A DNA stretch of 64,000 bases from Lumbricus terrestris (Eukaryota > Annelida > Clitellata > Crassiclitellata > Lumbricidae). This document shows positions 46,204 through 56,020 of this stretch, piece after piece. The DNA lies in NCBI GenBank assembly GCA_949752735.1, contig OX457047.1:5664666-5728665 (forward strand), read 5' to 3'. Numbering within the stretch: position 1 is the first letter of the stretch; each line of letters starts with the position of its first letter. The notes below the pieces were generated by a model. It did not search any database. It was given only the letters and a program-made list of their open reading frames with translations, and had not been told where the DNA came from. A program made the translations under genes and the position numbers.

Positions 46204-46574
46204 CTGATTATAATGTTGGCGTGACCGCTGTGTTGTAAGAAACTTCTACCCTCCCCCGCGAGGGGACAGGTTTCAATCCCTGTCCTTCCTCTCCCGGGCC
46301 GCCCATCCCCCCCTGAAGTAGGTTTTTGCTCATTTCTGATTTCCTCTGTTTTGCACTTAGTTCAAGATGCGCCCACCCTGTATAGGATATAAACCCCAGT
46401 ACGCCTCTAATAGTTTCCAGTCCATGAAGTTTTGGGATGGTGGACGAAAGTCGTGTGCAATGATAGTCACACAGCCAGAAGAAAGTCATGTCTGCTTTTC
46501 AAACTTCCATGTTCCTGTTCTACAATCAAGGCATGGTCCATGGACGGTTTTGGTAAGTAAGATGGGCGCGATGC

Positions 46575-46961
46575 TTGTTACATGATATGAATGACGGTAA
46601 TCAAGCCATAAACGCTGGAACTCATACAAGAGTTACTTTCTATAGAGAAAGATGCGAAACCGATGGTCGCATCAGGACGGGTACGGAACGTTTAACTCCT
46701 GGTAAAGCTGGATACTATCTCGTTTCGACGTACATAGAATTTTGTAGTAATACTGCTTATGGTAACGTTTACCTGTATAACAATGGAGTGTCGTTCATGC
46801 AAATCGCGGGTGGATGGGGTACGGGAGGTTCTAATAACAACGCAACGGGTAGTAGCATAGTTTTTCTAACTAATACCGATTTCCTCGAGATATTCGTTTA
46901 TTCATCCATCGCTATAGACATATTAGGTAGAGACTTTTCGATGGCATACTTACGACCTTAG
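46575..46961 (+). CDS. C1q/TNF-like jelly-roll domain (partial gene or pseudogene)
   Basis: The frame reads NDGNQAINAGTHTRVTFYRE, TDGRIRTGTERLTPGKAGYY, LVSTYIEFCS, GNVYLYNNGVSFMQIAGGWG, TGSSIVFLTNTDFLEIFVYS and ends FSMAYLRP before a TAG. This matches a C1q-like fold: Q-x-I-x-x-x-T-x-T-x-V-x-F, then D, then the R-x-T-P-x-x-G-x-Y-x-V strand, the x-L-x-x-N-G strand and the L-x-x-x-D-x-x-E-I-x-V-Y strand. Such domains trimerise and are common as secreted lectin-like immune proteins in invertebrates. There is no ATG with a signal peptide; a donor-like GTAAGTAAG sits just upstream (46553) and no good acceptor is visible. It lies in an intron of the protease gene on the opposite strand. Confidence 0.75.
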   Translation: MLHDMNDGNQAINAGTHTRVTFYRERCETDGRIRTGTERLTPGKAGYYLVSTYIEFCSNTAYGNVYLYNNGVSFMQIAGGWGTGGSNNNATGSSIVFLTNTDFLEIFVYSSIAIDILGRDFSMAYLRP

Positions 46962-46969
46962 CGATGTTT

Positions 46970-49170
46970 CCCTGCTGATCGAGAAAAAAATAGATTTTAA
47001 CTTCTATAGCGCCGTGGCCTAGCTTATCTAAACTACTAAGAATTTAACTGGTTTCTATAGCGTCATTAACTGATTTATAGCTCCTATAGACACTACTAAG
47101 AATTTAACTGGTTTCTATAGCGCCATTAACTGATTCATAGCTCCTAAATTTAACAGGTTTCTATAGCGCCATTAACTGATTTATAGCTCCGGTAGAAAAA
47201 GCGTCAGCTTATTAGAAACACGAAGAATTTTAACTGGTTTCTACAGCGCCATTTAGGGAATATAACTGATTTATAGCTCCTGTAGAAAATGCGCCAAACC
47301 CCTAAAAATTTAACTGGTTTCTATAGCGCCATTAACTGATTTATAGCTCCTGTAGAAAAAGCGTCAAACCACTAAGAATTTAACTGGTTTCTATAGCGTC
47401 ATTAACTGATTTATAGCTCCTATAGACAGTACTAAGAATTTAACTGGTTTCTATAGCGCCATTAACTGATTTATAGCTCCTAAATTTAACTGGTTTCTAT
47501 AGCGCCATTAACTGATTTATAGCTCCTGTAGAAAAAGCGTCAGCTTATTAGAAACACTAAGAATTTTAACTGGTTTCTACAGCGCCATTTAGGGAATATA
47601 ACTGATTTATAGCTCCTGTAGAAAATGCGCCAAACCCCTAAAAATTTAACTGGTTTCTATAGCGCCATTAACCGATTTATAGCTCCAGTAGAAAAAGGAT
47701 CAAACCACTAAAACTTCAACTTGTTCCTATAGCGCCATTAACTGATTTATAGCTCCAGTAGAAAAAGCGTCAGCTTATTAGAAACACTAAGAATTTTAAC
47801 TGGTTTCTACAGCGCCATTTAGGGAATATAACTGATTTATAGCTCCTGTAGAAAATGCGCCAAACACCTACAAATTTAACTGGTTTCTATAGCGCCATTA
47901 ACTGATTTATAGCTCCTTAATTTAACTGGTTTCTATAGCGTCATTAACTGATTTATAGCTCCTATAGACACTACTAAGAATTTAACTGGTTTCTATAGCG
48001 CCATTAACTGATTCATAGCTCCTAAATTTAACAGGTTTCTATAGCGCCATTAACTGATTTATAGCTCCGGTAGAAAAAGCGTCAGCTTATTAGAAATACG
48101 AAGAATTTTAACTGGTTTCTACAGCGCCATTTAGGGAATATAACTGATTTATAGCTCCTGTAGAAAATGCGCCAAACCCCTAAAAATTTAACTGGTTTCT
48201 ATAGCGCCATTAACTGATTTATAGCTCCTGTAGAAAAAGCGTCAAACCACTAAGAATTTAACTGGTTTCTATAGCGTCATTAACTGATTTATAGCTCCTA
48301 TAGACAGTACTAAGAATTTAACTGGTTTCTATAGCGCCATTAACTGATTTATAGCTCCTAAATTTAACTGGTTTCTATAGCGCCATTAACTGATTTATAG
48401 CTCCTGTAGAAAAAGCGTCAGCTTATTAGAAACACTAAGAATTTTAACTGGTTTCTACAGCGCCATTTAGGGAATATAACTGATTTATAGCTCCTGTAGA
48501 AAATGCGCCAAACCCCTAAAAATTTAACTGGTTTCTATAGCGCCATTAACCGATTTATAGCTCCAGTAGAAAAAGGATCAAACCACTAAAACTTCAACTT
48601 GTTCCTATAGCGCCATTAACTGATTTATAGCTCCAGTAGAAAAAGCGTCAGCTTATTAGAAACACTAAGAATTTTAACTGGTTTCTACAGCGCCATTTAG
48701 GGAATATAACTGATTTATAGCTCCTGTAGAAAATGCGCCAAACACCTACAAATTTAACTGGTTTCTATAGCGCCATTAACTGATTTATAGCTCCTTAATT
48801 TAACTGGTTTCTATAGCGCCATTAACTGATTTATAGCTCCTGTAGAAAAAGCGTCAGCTTATTAGAAACACTAAGAATTTTAACTGGTTTCTACAGCGCC
48901 ATTTAGGGAATATAACTGATTTATAGCTCCTGTAGAAAATGCGCCAAACACCTAAAAATTTTACTGGTTTCTATAGCGCCATTAACTGATTTATAGCTCC
49001 TGTAGAAAAAGCGTCCAACCACTAAGAATTTAACTGGTTTCTATAGCGCCATTAACTGATTTATAGCTCCAGTAGAAAAAGCGTCAAACCACTAAAACTT
49101 CAACTGGTTTCTATAGCGCCATTAACTGATTTATAGCTCCAGTAGAAAAAGCGTCAGCTTATTAGAAACA
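46970..49170. repeat. Satellite with 878-bp higher-order repeat
   Basis: The basic unit (about 50-70 bp) is TTTAACTGGTTTCTATAGCG, CCATTAACTGATTTATAGCT and CC, followed by a variable AGTAGAAAAAGCGTCA or TATAGACACTACT linker. Variants form an ordered block that repeats with a period of 878 bp: the diagnostic CGTCATTAACTG variant is at 47061 and 47939, and matching AGGGAATATAACTG variants follow in the same order. There are two full blocks and a partial third. There is no coding. Confidence 0.93.
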
Positions 49171-49676
49171 CATCTACTGATGTCCAATCATCCTACATGT
49201 TTGACATAGCTTGGTATCTCTTGCAAAGTTTACTAAGGCAGCAGAAGTTTGATTTCAGGCAACAGATGGCTGTAAGACTGTTAAAAAAAGGTGTACACAA
49301 GTATCATGGCGGGCCACCAAGTACTCAAGTGCTTGGCGTACCATCCATCCAAGGTCAACGTGCTGCTGCAGTACTGTAAACCTGATGTAGGGGCCTACGA
49401 TGCGATGGCAACAATCATTGGAATGTACTACGAAAAACAAACTTTCATTGCAAGGCTTGAGAAATGTGATGGAAACCTTTATCCTTGGAACCACAAGTAC
49501 TGTCACAATACATGAAACGCTCGTAAATAAGTTGGTGCCCTGTACCTAGCATTAGATAAATGGCGATAATAAGCTCATTATAGTAAATATATGTTGCAAA
49601 TCATCAAAAACATTCATCAAGCATTGTATGGAATAAGAACGATGCATGATTCTGCAATAGTAACCTAAGCACTCGT
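49171..49676. other. Unassigned stretch with overlapping short ORFs
   Basis: Plus-strand frames at 49197-49379 and 49291-49515 (the latter with DVGAYDAMATIIGMYYEKQ) and a minus-strand frame at 49255-49506 overlap. None shows a family motif, but the unusually open DNA might hold a decayed exon. Confidence 0.3.
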
Positions 49677-49845
49677 CTAGTGCCCGACGTCCGTTAAAAC
49701 GGACAGTTTGGAAAGTACACATGTTGTAGCAGGAATCAATAAATAGGCCTAAGTTCTCAGCCATATTACTGCACCAAGTTGTTGAGATTACTGAAACTAC
49801 AAGTTAATCTGTTTGGTTTTACCACTTTGGGCACTAATGGGTTAA
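49677..49845. mobile_element. piggyBac-like MITE, copy 2 (inverted)
   Basis: Starts CTAGTGCCCGACGTCCGTT and ends GGGCACTAATGGGTTAA. The last 17 bases are the exact reverse complement of the start of the copy at 45518. It is shorter by deletion. Confidence 0.65.
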
Positions 49846-50492
49846 ATAACTGTTCTGTTTCAAATTGTAGCAACAGCATGAGCGGTAAACGTTCTAAACT
49901 CAATAGCATTGCCTCCTGTAGAAAAAGTAGGTGTCTTCAAATGCTTCACTGTTGAAAGTTTCCTCACAGAACTGTTTAACATACCATAGCGTGCCCGGTA
50001 ATGCCTACTGTCTGGGTTCCAGCCGGGTCTGATCGTTGATGTAGACCAGCGATTACAGTAATTGATGATGGAGATCTACAAGAAGTAACAAGGGTGTGCC
50101 TGAGAATGCCTGATGAATAAATTGCTGTAGGCTACACTCTTGAAAATAGGGAGAACTCGATAGAATTACCCGGACTTCAAAATTCAACTTAATGCAAAAG
50201 GCCACAGTTTTATCTGCATCATTTAATATTTACGCTTATTGTCTTTCGTAGCGGTAGTGAATATTATAAGACTCGGGTTCTGTGCTACTGCTCTTCTTGC
50301 GAATTGAGCGTCATAGGTTGTTCGTAGTAGGCTGAATATACCGAAAAACGATTGAAATTCATTCTGTTATAACTGATTAATTTGTATGAATAGTAAAGAG
50401 GAAAATTAATTACACACACTCAAAACATTTCACTTGTTAGTTGCAATAGTCATCTTGAGAGAGTCACTTGGATGATTAGTCTTTTCACTTAC
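49846..50492. other. Intronic stretch of the protease homologue
   Basis: No gene or repeat is recognised. Downstream (minus strand) of the exon below. Confidence 0.4.
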
Positions 50493-50697
50493 GCTCCATC
50501 GACGCAGTGAGCTGCGCTGAGACCGTAATTTGCGCTATACAGAATAGCTCCGCAGCTGTGCGAGCCTCCTCTTGTCTGAGACAGTTGCCATGGAAACTCT
50601 CCTCGTGCAGCATCTGTACCACCGACGATGTATTGATCACCACCCATAAAAACGGACGGACCGCCTCCACCGATGAATGCCTGGGGTCTCGCCTGAC
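50493..50697 (-). CDS. Serine protease homologue, IVGG/AAHC exon
   Basis: Acceptor AATCGTTGTAG, donor GC|GTAAGT. The exon reads QARPQAFIGGGGPSVFMGGD, then QYIVGGTDAARGEFPWQLSQ and SHSCGAILYSANYGLSAAHC. The mature S1A protease start IVGG, the PWQ strand, the disulphide cysteine in SCGAIL and the catalytic histidine in AAHC are all present. The glycine-rich pro-segment has no obvious basic cleavage residue immediately before IVGG (the residue is tyrosine), another sign that normal trypsin-type activation may not apply. Incoming phase 1, outgoing phase 2. Signal-peptide exons must lie upstream (to the right) and were not found. Confidence 0.9.
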
Positions 50698-50764
50698 CTA
50701 CAACGATTTTATCACAAATGCGTTAATCTTAATCATGCAGAGCAGTGTAACATTAATATCTTGA

Positions 50765-50965
50765 GAATATTTGTTTGTATGCGCATCTGTTACAATAACG
50801 CCCACTCAAGCTCCTACTCAGAGGCACCCCCTACTGAAAACGGACACCATCTGAATCTCACGCCGAAGCGCTGAGCAATTGCGAGTGAAGAACTTGCCTA
50901 AGGTCCTTACGCGGCGACATGAGGTGGATTCGGACCTGCAACTCTCCGGCTGCACGGCGACTAAC
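50765..50965 (-). mobile_element. tRNA-derived SINE, second copy
   Basis: The reverse complement contains TTGCAGGTCCGAATCCACC (decayed B box), the body GTCGCCGCGTAAGGACCTTA ... GCAAGTTCTTCACTCGCAAT ... CAGCGCTTCGGCGTGAGA, and a GGTGCCTCTGAGTAGG ... GGGCGTTAT tail. These match the copy at 4128-4350 throughout with about 15-20% divergence by eye. Confidence 0.8.
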
Positions 50966-51654
50966 AATACATGCTCTCTACACAATAGTACACGATGTCA
51001 TGAGGATGTAGGAATTCGATTTCAAGCTTATGCACTGCCAGTTGTTGCTGTGAGATGGTGTTTGGCCATAATCTACAATAACTTACAGTGACGACATTCG
51101 TTTGTGTAAAACTGAATTTTTCTACATAGGACAAAATTTATTATTCTCTGCTGACCCACGAATGATCTTTGTTCAATTCTTGAAATCTCATCGCTTGGAA
51201 TAAACTTGCAATTACCTTGCAAACGCACTAGATAAAGAAGTAGCTGTAATGACTCCTCGCCTTTTTCGGCAAAGTAGATGATAACCAACGTTGCGGAATA
51301 ATCGCAGGCTGTACTATAATAATAATAAAATTATTATGCCTTCATTTATGCCAACTCGTCGTTTTCATAAACTTCTTCCCGTCTTTTGAAAGCAACGCAA
51401 CCACCGCATTGTGTGAAAATCAGTGAAAGGCATGATTATGACTATTAATTTTTGTCCCTCGGTCTAGTTATTAAATTGTACATTTTAAATAGTAAGACAG
51501 AAATCTTAATACATTTTGGACAACAATTCGAATAATTTCGCAATTTCAAACAAGTAAACTAATAATTACATTTATTTTTGATTCTTCTTCGCGGACCGGT
51601 GATCATAGGCCTACCTCCGCGGAAGGGTGTCGATCTGCGGACCACCACTTTGGG
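50966..51654. other. Unassigned AT-rich stretch
   Basis: Short frames only. Nothing is recognised. Confidence 0.35.
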
Positions 51655-51830
51655 ATCCACTGTTCTAATGAGCAGTCTTCTAAGTCTTTTTCGATCCCCA
51701 GCAGTTGTATGGTCCCACCAGGCAAGGCGGCATAAGGCAGTCTAGCGACTGTAGTTGCCTCTGTCACAGCGAATATGGCTGACGGTGGTATCTATGCCAT
51801 TTGCAGTAGAACATGCATAGCCTAGCGAAC
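51655..51830 (-). pseudogene. LINE fragment related to 33119-33905
   Basis: On the minus strand FAVTEATTVARL and downstream bases match the AVTEATTVAKLLYAAP region of the LINE at 33119-33905. The two nucleotide segments share GAGCAGTCT, GTTGCCTCTGT and CCACCAGGCA words. Heavily decayed. Confidence 0.65.
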
Positions 51831-52168
51831 TTACATCAGTCTTCTAGGCGTGTCGACACGGAGTCCTATACATAGGTCCTAAAGTATGGTAACACTAAGG
51901 ATATGTGTTGTTTCATCTCGTACTAGTCCTGCAGAGGTGGGTACGCCTCGACTCATGGACGCACGCAATATTATTATCATTTGATTCTTTTGACAAAGTT
52001 TGTTAATTTTAAAATTCTTAAGCCTGTCCCATTTAGACACTTGTTCCTGCTCTTCAACAACTATTGCTGACCGCATCCTTGATAGCACACGAAAGAAGGT
52101 CTACGCGTCTTACGCATACTAAAGTAAGGTATGTTTTCATCATGCATTGGTTGAATGACTGACATGCT
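51831..52168. other. Unassigned stretch
   Basis: No gene. It may be further decayed LINE sequence (CATTTGCAGTAGAACATGC follows the LINE fragment). Confidence 0.3.
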
Positions 52169-52254
52169 TTAACACTCGAGTGCCCAAGTTATTTTTTGGT
52201 GCACGAAGGTCCAAGTGGGGGTCCGCGGTGACCCCAGCGTCTTCATGTTAATAT

Positions 52255-52712
52255 TGTAGCCATTAGCCCTCCTGATCTTCCGTACTCTCTCTCTCTCTGA
52301 CTGGGCACGTGGGTGTAGTAGGAGTGGCCCTGTCTATTTAAGGAACTGTAGCGTGGGTTACTCTCTCTCTCTTGTGGTGTATGCTGAGCGTGGTGGTCGT
52401 CTCCCGTCGAGACTGGTCGTGTGTGCTCTGCCTCGCGGTCATGCGAGTTAACCTGCTGGTTCATCTTCTACGTCGCCTTCTTCGCCCTGTTGGTGGTCTG
52501 GCTGTTCACCCGTCTTCCTTGGCTTCGTTAGCCGTGCTGTCGTGTGGGTTTGCTGTGCTTCGACCTCTGGTCTGGTCTTCTTCGTATCATCTGGACGGTA
52601 ACGTAGTTAATTCATTGTATAACTTGCTCTCTTGAATAAATCGACGTTTATTATATCATTTCGGGCCTTATCTTTGATAGTCATCCCCTTAGACGGCCAT
52701 GAACCCTTTACA
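52255..52712 (+). repeat. 5' LTR of element B
   Basis: TATTTAAGG at 52336 is a plausible TATA box and AATAAA at 52635 a plausible poly(A) signal. CT-rich (TCTCTC) tracts flank the TATA box. The ORF within it (52372-52635) repeats in the 3' LTR and has no domain. Confidence 0.93.
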
Positions 52713-52714
52713 GA

Positions 52715-52727
52715 TGGGGGCCCATCC
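52715..52727 (+). promoter_or_regulatory. Primer binding site, tRNA-Pro-like
   Basis: TGGGGGCCCATCC lies two bases after the LTR. It resembles the usual tRNA-Pro PBS (TGGGGGCTCGTCC) with two mismatches. Confidence 0.6.
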
Positions 52728-53034
52728 TTTTGTTCGATATTGCGGGTGGTAAATTTCGGATATTTGTTAGTCCGGTTGGTTTTTCGGGAAATTTTGTGAG
52801 AGCATTTGTCGATATTTGTCGAAAATTTATGCGAAGTCGCATTTCGTTTTGTGGGGGCCTGGGCTATTGAGTTTTGCGGTTTTCGCATTTTGACAGTTTT
52901 AAAGTGGACTGTCGGGGACATTCGTGAAATTTGGAAATTGTGGGTGTGCGTTTGTGCAGCGTGATATATGGCGTTACCGGGTGATTCTGAAACAGAGGAA
53001 GTTTAAAATTGCCTAGGTGTAATTTCTGAGGACA

Positions 53035-53949
53035 ATGAAACTTTGGGAAAATTTCGAAGAGAAGCGAGCGAAGCAAGTGGCTTGCAAAGAGAGGCGAAAA
53101 TTGAGAAAATTGGAAGCGAAATTAAGCTCAGAAAATAGGGACAGCGATGCATTTGGACTATTTGCTGAGCGTCTGTTTCAAAGTGAAAAAAGGGATGGGA
53201 TTTGTACTTCGTCTGTGGCAAGGCGGCAGATTGAAAAGGAAATTTGGGACCAAATTGCTAGAGAGCGAGTGGCAGATGAAAATCAATTACGGTCTTTGCA
53301 AATTTCGGCAGAGAATGTGCGTAGAAAACGGTTGGAAAATTCAAAGCAGGGTCAGAATATTGGGACATTTTCCTCAGAAGTTAAAGAAGGCGTGTCAGGT
53401 GATAGCGTAGATTCTGTATGCATGGTAGACGATAAGCTGCTTATTCAGTCCGAGGTTGTGTTTCGCGCTGACTTACATCATGTCAGTGACGATATGCAGA
53501 CAATGGAACAGATACATGTGTACGACGATGATTTTGACTATGTGTCTGGGTGTGGTTTGTTTGATGACAACGACGTACAAAATGATTCTGTGTTGGAGTC
53601 GTTGATTGACACTGTGGATCCTGTGGAAGGTGTGTCTGTACTGGACTTTGGTATGAGTACACGGTTGGATGAGCATGGTAGTGTAAGTACTTTGCATGAT
53701 TCTTTTGTTGAGGTTGGATGCCTGACCGAGGATAGCGTGTTGTCGAATGTATGTGATGAGTGTACGCATGATGTTGTCGAGGATTTGTATCAAGATTTGA
53801 ATGACTCGCAAGATGTGTGCATTGATGCGTGTATGCGTGTTTCAAGTGCCGATAAGCTTGGTGCTGTGTGCGATGAAGCGTGGAGCAATGATTCGGATGT
53901 TTCTGCTGTACTGCGTATGATTTGCCGCAGGGTTTGGCCGAGGCCTTGA
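53035..53949 (+). CDS. Element B ORF1, unknown protein with coiled coil
   Basis: 304 codons from an ATG. Residues 1-105 are rich in K/R/E and heptad-like (MKLWENFEEKRAKQVACKER, QIEKEIWDQIARERV), predicting a coiled coil. Residues ~105-304 are acidic, with spaced cysteines and a repeated motif of the form DSFVEVGCL...VCDEC. The same motif continues in ORF2 in another frame (NDSVVEIGCL...VCDEAC), so the two frames were probably one protein. No homologous family is recognised. It occupies the gag position. Confidence 0.6.
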   Translation: MKLWENFEEKRAKQVACKERRKLRKLEAKLSSENRDSDAFGLFAERLFQSEKRDGICTSSVARRQIEKEIWDQIARERVADENQLRSLQISAENVRRKRLENSKQGQNIGTFSSEVKEGVSGDSVDSVCMVDDKLLIQSEVVFRADLHHVSDDMQTMEQIHVYDDDFDYVSGCGLFDDNDVQNDSVLESLIDTVDPVEGVSVLDFGMSTRLDEHGSVSTLHDSFVEVGCLTEDSVLSNVCDECTHDVVEDLYQDLNDSQDVCIDACMRVSSADKLGAVCDEAWSNDSDVSAVLRMICRRVWPRP

Positions 53950-55460
53950 ATGATTCTGTTGTTGAGATTGGTTGTCTCGTTGAGACCAATGTACAGTTCG
54001 GTGTGTGCGATGAGGCGTGTGTGTCTGGGCTGACTGAGTATAGGCCTATTCAGTCGCAGGGCATAGAAAATGCTCGTTCATCGCATGGGGTAACGAAAGC
54101 CATTAAGTTGAAAAGAGCGAGGGCATTGTTTTGTAAACTCAGAATGAAGTTGAAGAAATCTCGCTTACAAGCTGACTTGTGTGTGGAAATGGGAGGTGCG
54201 TTGCATGCAGATATTGTTGATACTGGTCCTCCTGTTGAGACAAATGTGAAGTTCAGTGAATGTGAGGAGCGTATGGCTGTGTGCAGTGATGTTGCAGTGG
54301 CGTGCAGTTTGGTTCTGTCTGCTTTGCATGGATTGGAGTTCATGTTGTACTCGGGTGTTCATATTGGACAGTGGCATCTCAGTTTTGTGGATCTGTTGTA
54401 CGAGCATGGTGACAACAGCATTCGGATTAAAGGTCTGTTGTATGACAGAATGATGAATGAGATTGTGCTGATACATGATTATGGTGTTGCATCGTCAGTG
54501 ATGTGTGATCGTGTGCTGATACATGATTATGGTGTTGCATCGTCAGTGATGTGTGATCGTGTGTTGATACAGGAGTATGGTATTGTGTCTTCAGAGATGA
54601 TTGATCAGGTGCTGATACATGGTTATGGTGTTGCATCTTCAGTGATGTATGATCGAGTTGTTGCAGTACATGAGTGCATTGTTACCTTCATTAGGTGTCT
54701 TCAAGTTGATGTTGTGTTGTCGTGGCTGGTTGATTCTGTGGTGATGCAGATACGAGACACATTGATGAAGATGGTGTTTTGGCACATCAGATGTTACTGT
54801 GTTGAGATTCGAGTGGCATGGATGGTTGTGTGGTGTCATACGGTGGTGATATGTGTGACAGTTGCATGTTGTGTTGTGTTGTTGATACATTATGGCTTTG
54901 CTTCGGATAGTTGCCATGTAATAGATTTCATGAAAGCTCAGACTTGTGTGCAAGTTTCTTTGCAGTGGTTCGCTGATCTGGAGTCGGGGATCGTGGATAG
55001 CGTCTACGACCGAGTGAAATCGTGGAAGCATGGACGGCGTCAGGTCGTGTTCCTGAGAATACTTCTGCTGACGTGTGTCGTGATGTTGATGATCGGGGAC
55101 ACGTTGGGCACTGATCAGGATCTGGCTGGTCGTTGGGGCCGTTGGATAGGACGTTCGTCGCTGATGACACTCGGGTGTGTTAAAAGTCATACCTGGATGT
55201 TGCGACGTGTGATCTGGGAGCAGTGGCATCTGGCTACTTCAGTTCTTCAGCGGGACTGCGAATCGTCTCATGGAAGCAGTCGTGACGTGGGTGGAATCCT
55301 GTCGAGGCAACGTCAATGTGTCTTGGCAGTGGTTCTGACTGCGGCGTCATCAGGGCGTAACAGAGACGCTCTCTGTTGCGTTCGTCGTCTTCCAGGAACT
55401 GTGTGTCAGGATGTCAGTCGTCGGTGCTGTAGGGATGCAGTGCAGTCGTCAGTCATGTGA
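53922..55460 (+). CDS. Element B ORF2, unknown protein with 16-aa repeats and hydrophobic segments
   Basis: 512 codons (the frame is open from 53892 and overlaps ORF1 by 58 bp in the -1 frame). Features: the D-S-V-V-E-x-G-C-L motif at the start, a basic segment (KAIKLKRARALFCKLRMKLK, ~residues 61-80), four tandem 16-residue repeats (VLIHDYGVASSVMCDR, nt 54465-54656), and hydrophobic stretches that could be membrane segments (TVVICVTVACCVVLLIHYG and VVFLRILLLTCVVMLMIGD). The C-terminus is arginine/cysteine-rich. No RT, integrase or known envelope motif is seen. With no slippery heptamer visible at the overlap, a decayed single frame is likelier than programmed frameshifting. Confidence 0.5.
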   Translation: MPQGLAEALNDSVVEIGCLVETNVQFGVCDEACVSGLTEYRPIQSQGIENARSSHGVTKAIKLKRARALFCKLRMKLKKSRLQADLCVEMGGALHADIVDTGPPVETNVKFSECEERMAVCSDVAVACSLVLSALHGLEFMLYSGVHIGQWHLSFVDLLYEHGDNSIRIKGLLYDRMMNEIVLIHDYGVASSVMCDRVLIHDYGVASSVMCDRVLIQEYGIVSSEMIDQVLIHGYGVASSVMYDRVVAVHECIVTFIRCLQVDVVLSWLVDSVVMQIRDTLMKMVFWHIRCYCVEIRVAWMVVWCHTVVICVTVACCVVLLIHYGFASDSCHVIDFMKAQTCVQVSLQWFADLESGIVDSVYDRVKSWKHGRRQVVFLRILLLTCVVMLMIGDTLGTDQDLAGRWGRWIGRSSLMTLGCVKSHTWMLRRVIWEQWHLATSVLQRDCESSHGSSRDVGGILSRQRQCVLAVVLTAASSGRNRDALCCVRRLPGTVCQDVSRRCCRDAVQSSVM

Positions 55461-56008
55461 AATTGTCAGTATGGAAACTTCTGTCAGTGGAAAACTTCAT
55501 TCAGTGCAAAGATTGTCATGGAACTTCTGAAAGGAAATTTGTGCGAGGAACACTTCAGTGAGTGTCCTTCGTGCGTTGGTCAGACACTTTCCAAAAAAAG
55601 TGGTGGAATCTTCAAAGGTGTTGGGGGTTCTTGTTGGGGGTTTGGGTTTCTGCTGTTATATGAAGTCGTTTATTCGTATGTTAGTTAGGATGGCTTTGGC
55701 CAATGACCTTGTGAAATTTGGATCATTTTTGATACACGTTTTGTGTCCAAATTCATTTTTTTCGTATAATTGTATGAACTCTCATTTTGATTCGTATAAG
55801 TGTTTGAACTCTCGTTTGCTTCGTATAATTGTTTGAACTCTCAGTTATATGATGCATTAATTTAGTGTTGCGCTGCATTAGTTGTTGCGGAATTGCTGAG
55901 TACGTTAACTTGTACTGGTATAGTACTTAGTGATTCTGGCTGTGTGGACTGTTAGGTGTAGCGCTTTCTGCTATATTTCGTCATCCCCTCGGGATTCCTC
56001 ATGCTGTT
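55461..56008 (+). other. 3' non-coding region of element B
   Basis: A T/G-rich stretch with three copies of a TTCGTATAATTG/TTTGAACTCTC repeat at about 55755-55840. One 92-codon frame (55558-55836) is not convincing. Confidence 0.45.
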
Positions 56009-56020
56009 GGGTGGGGGATA
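56009..56020 (+). promoter_or_regulatory. Polypurine tract of element B
   Basis: GGGTGGGGGATA immediately precedes the 3' LTR. One T interrupts the purines. Confidence 0.65.

Noticed and set aside
46367..46585. 72-codon ORF in front of the C1q frame as its N-terminus
   Set aside because: It is in another frame, has no C1q or signal-peptide pattern, and no acceptor joins the two cleanly.
53473..55229. Histidine/glutamine-rich minus-strand ORFs over element B
   Set aside because: Complement of the GTG/GAT-rich plus frames; the LTR, PBS and PPT order sets the element on the plus strand.
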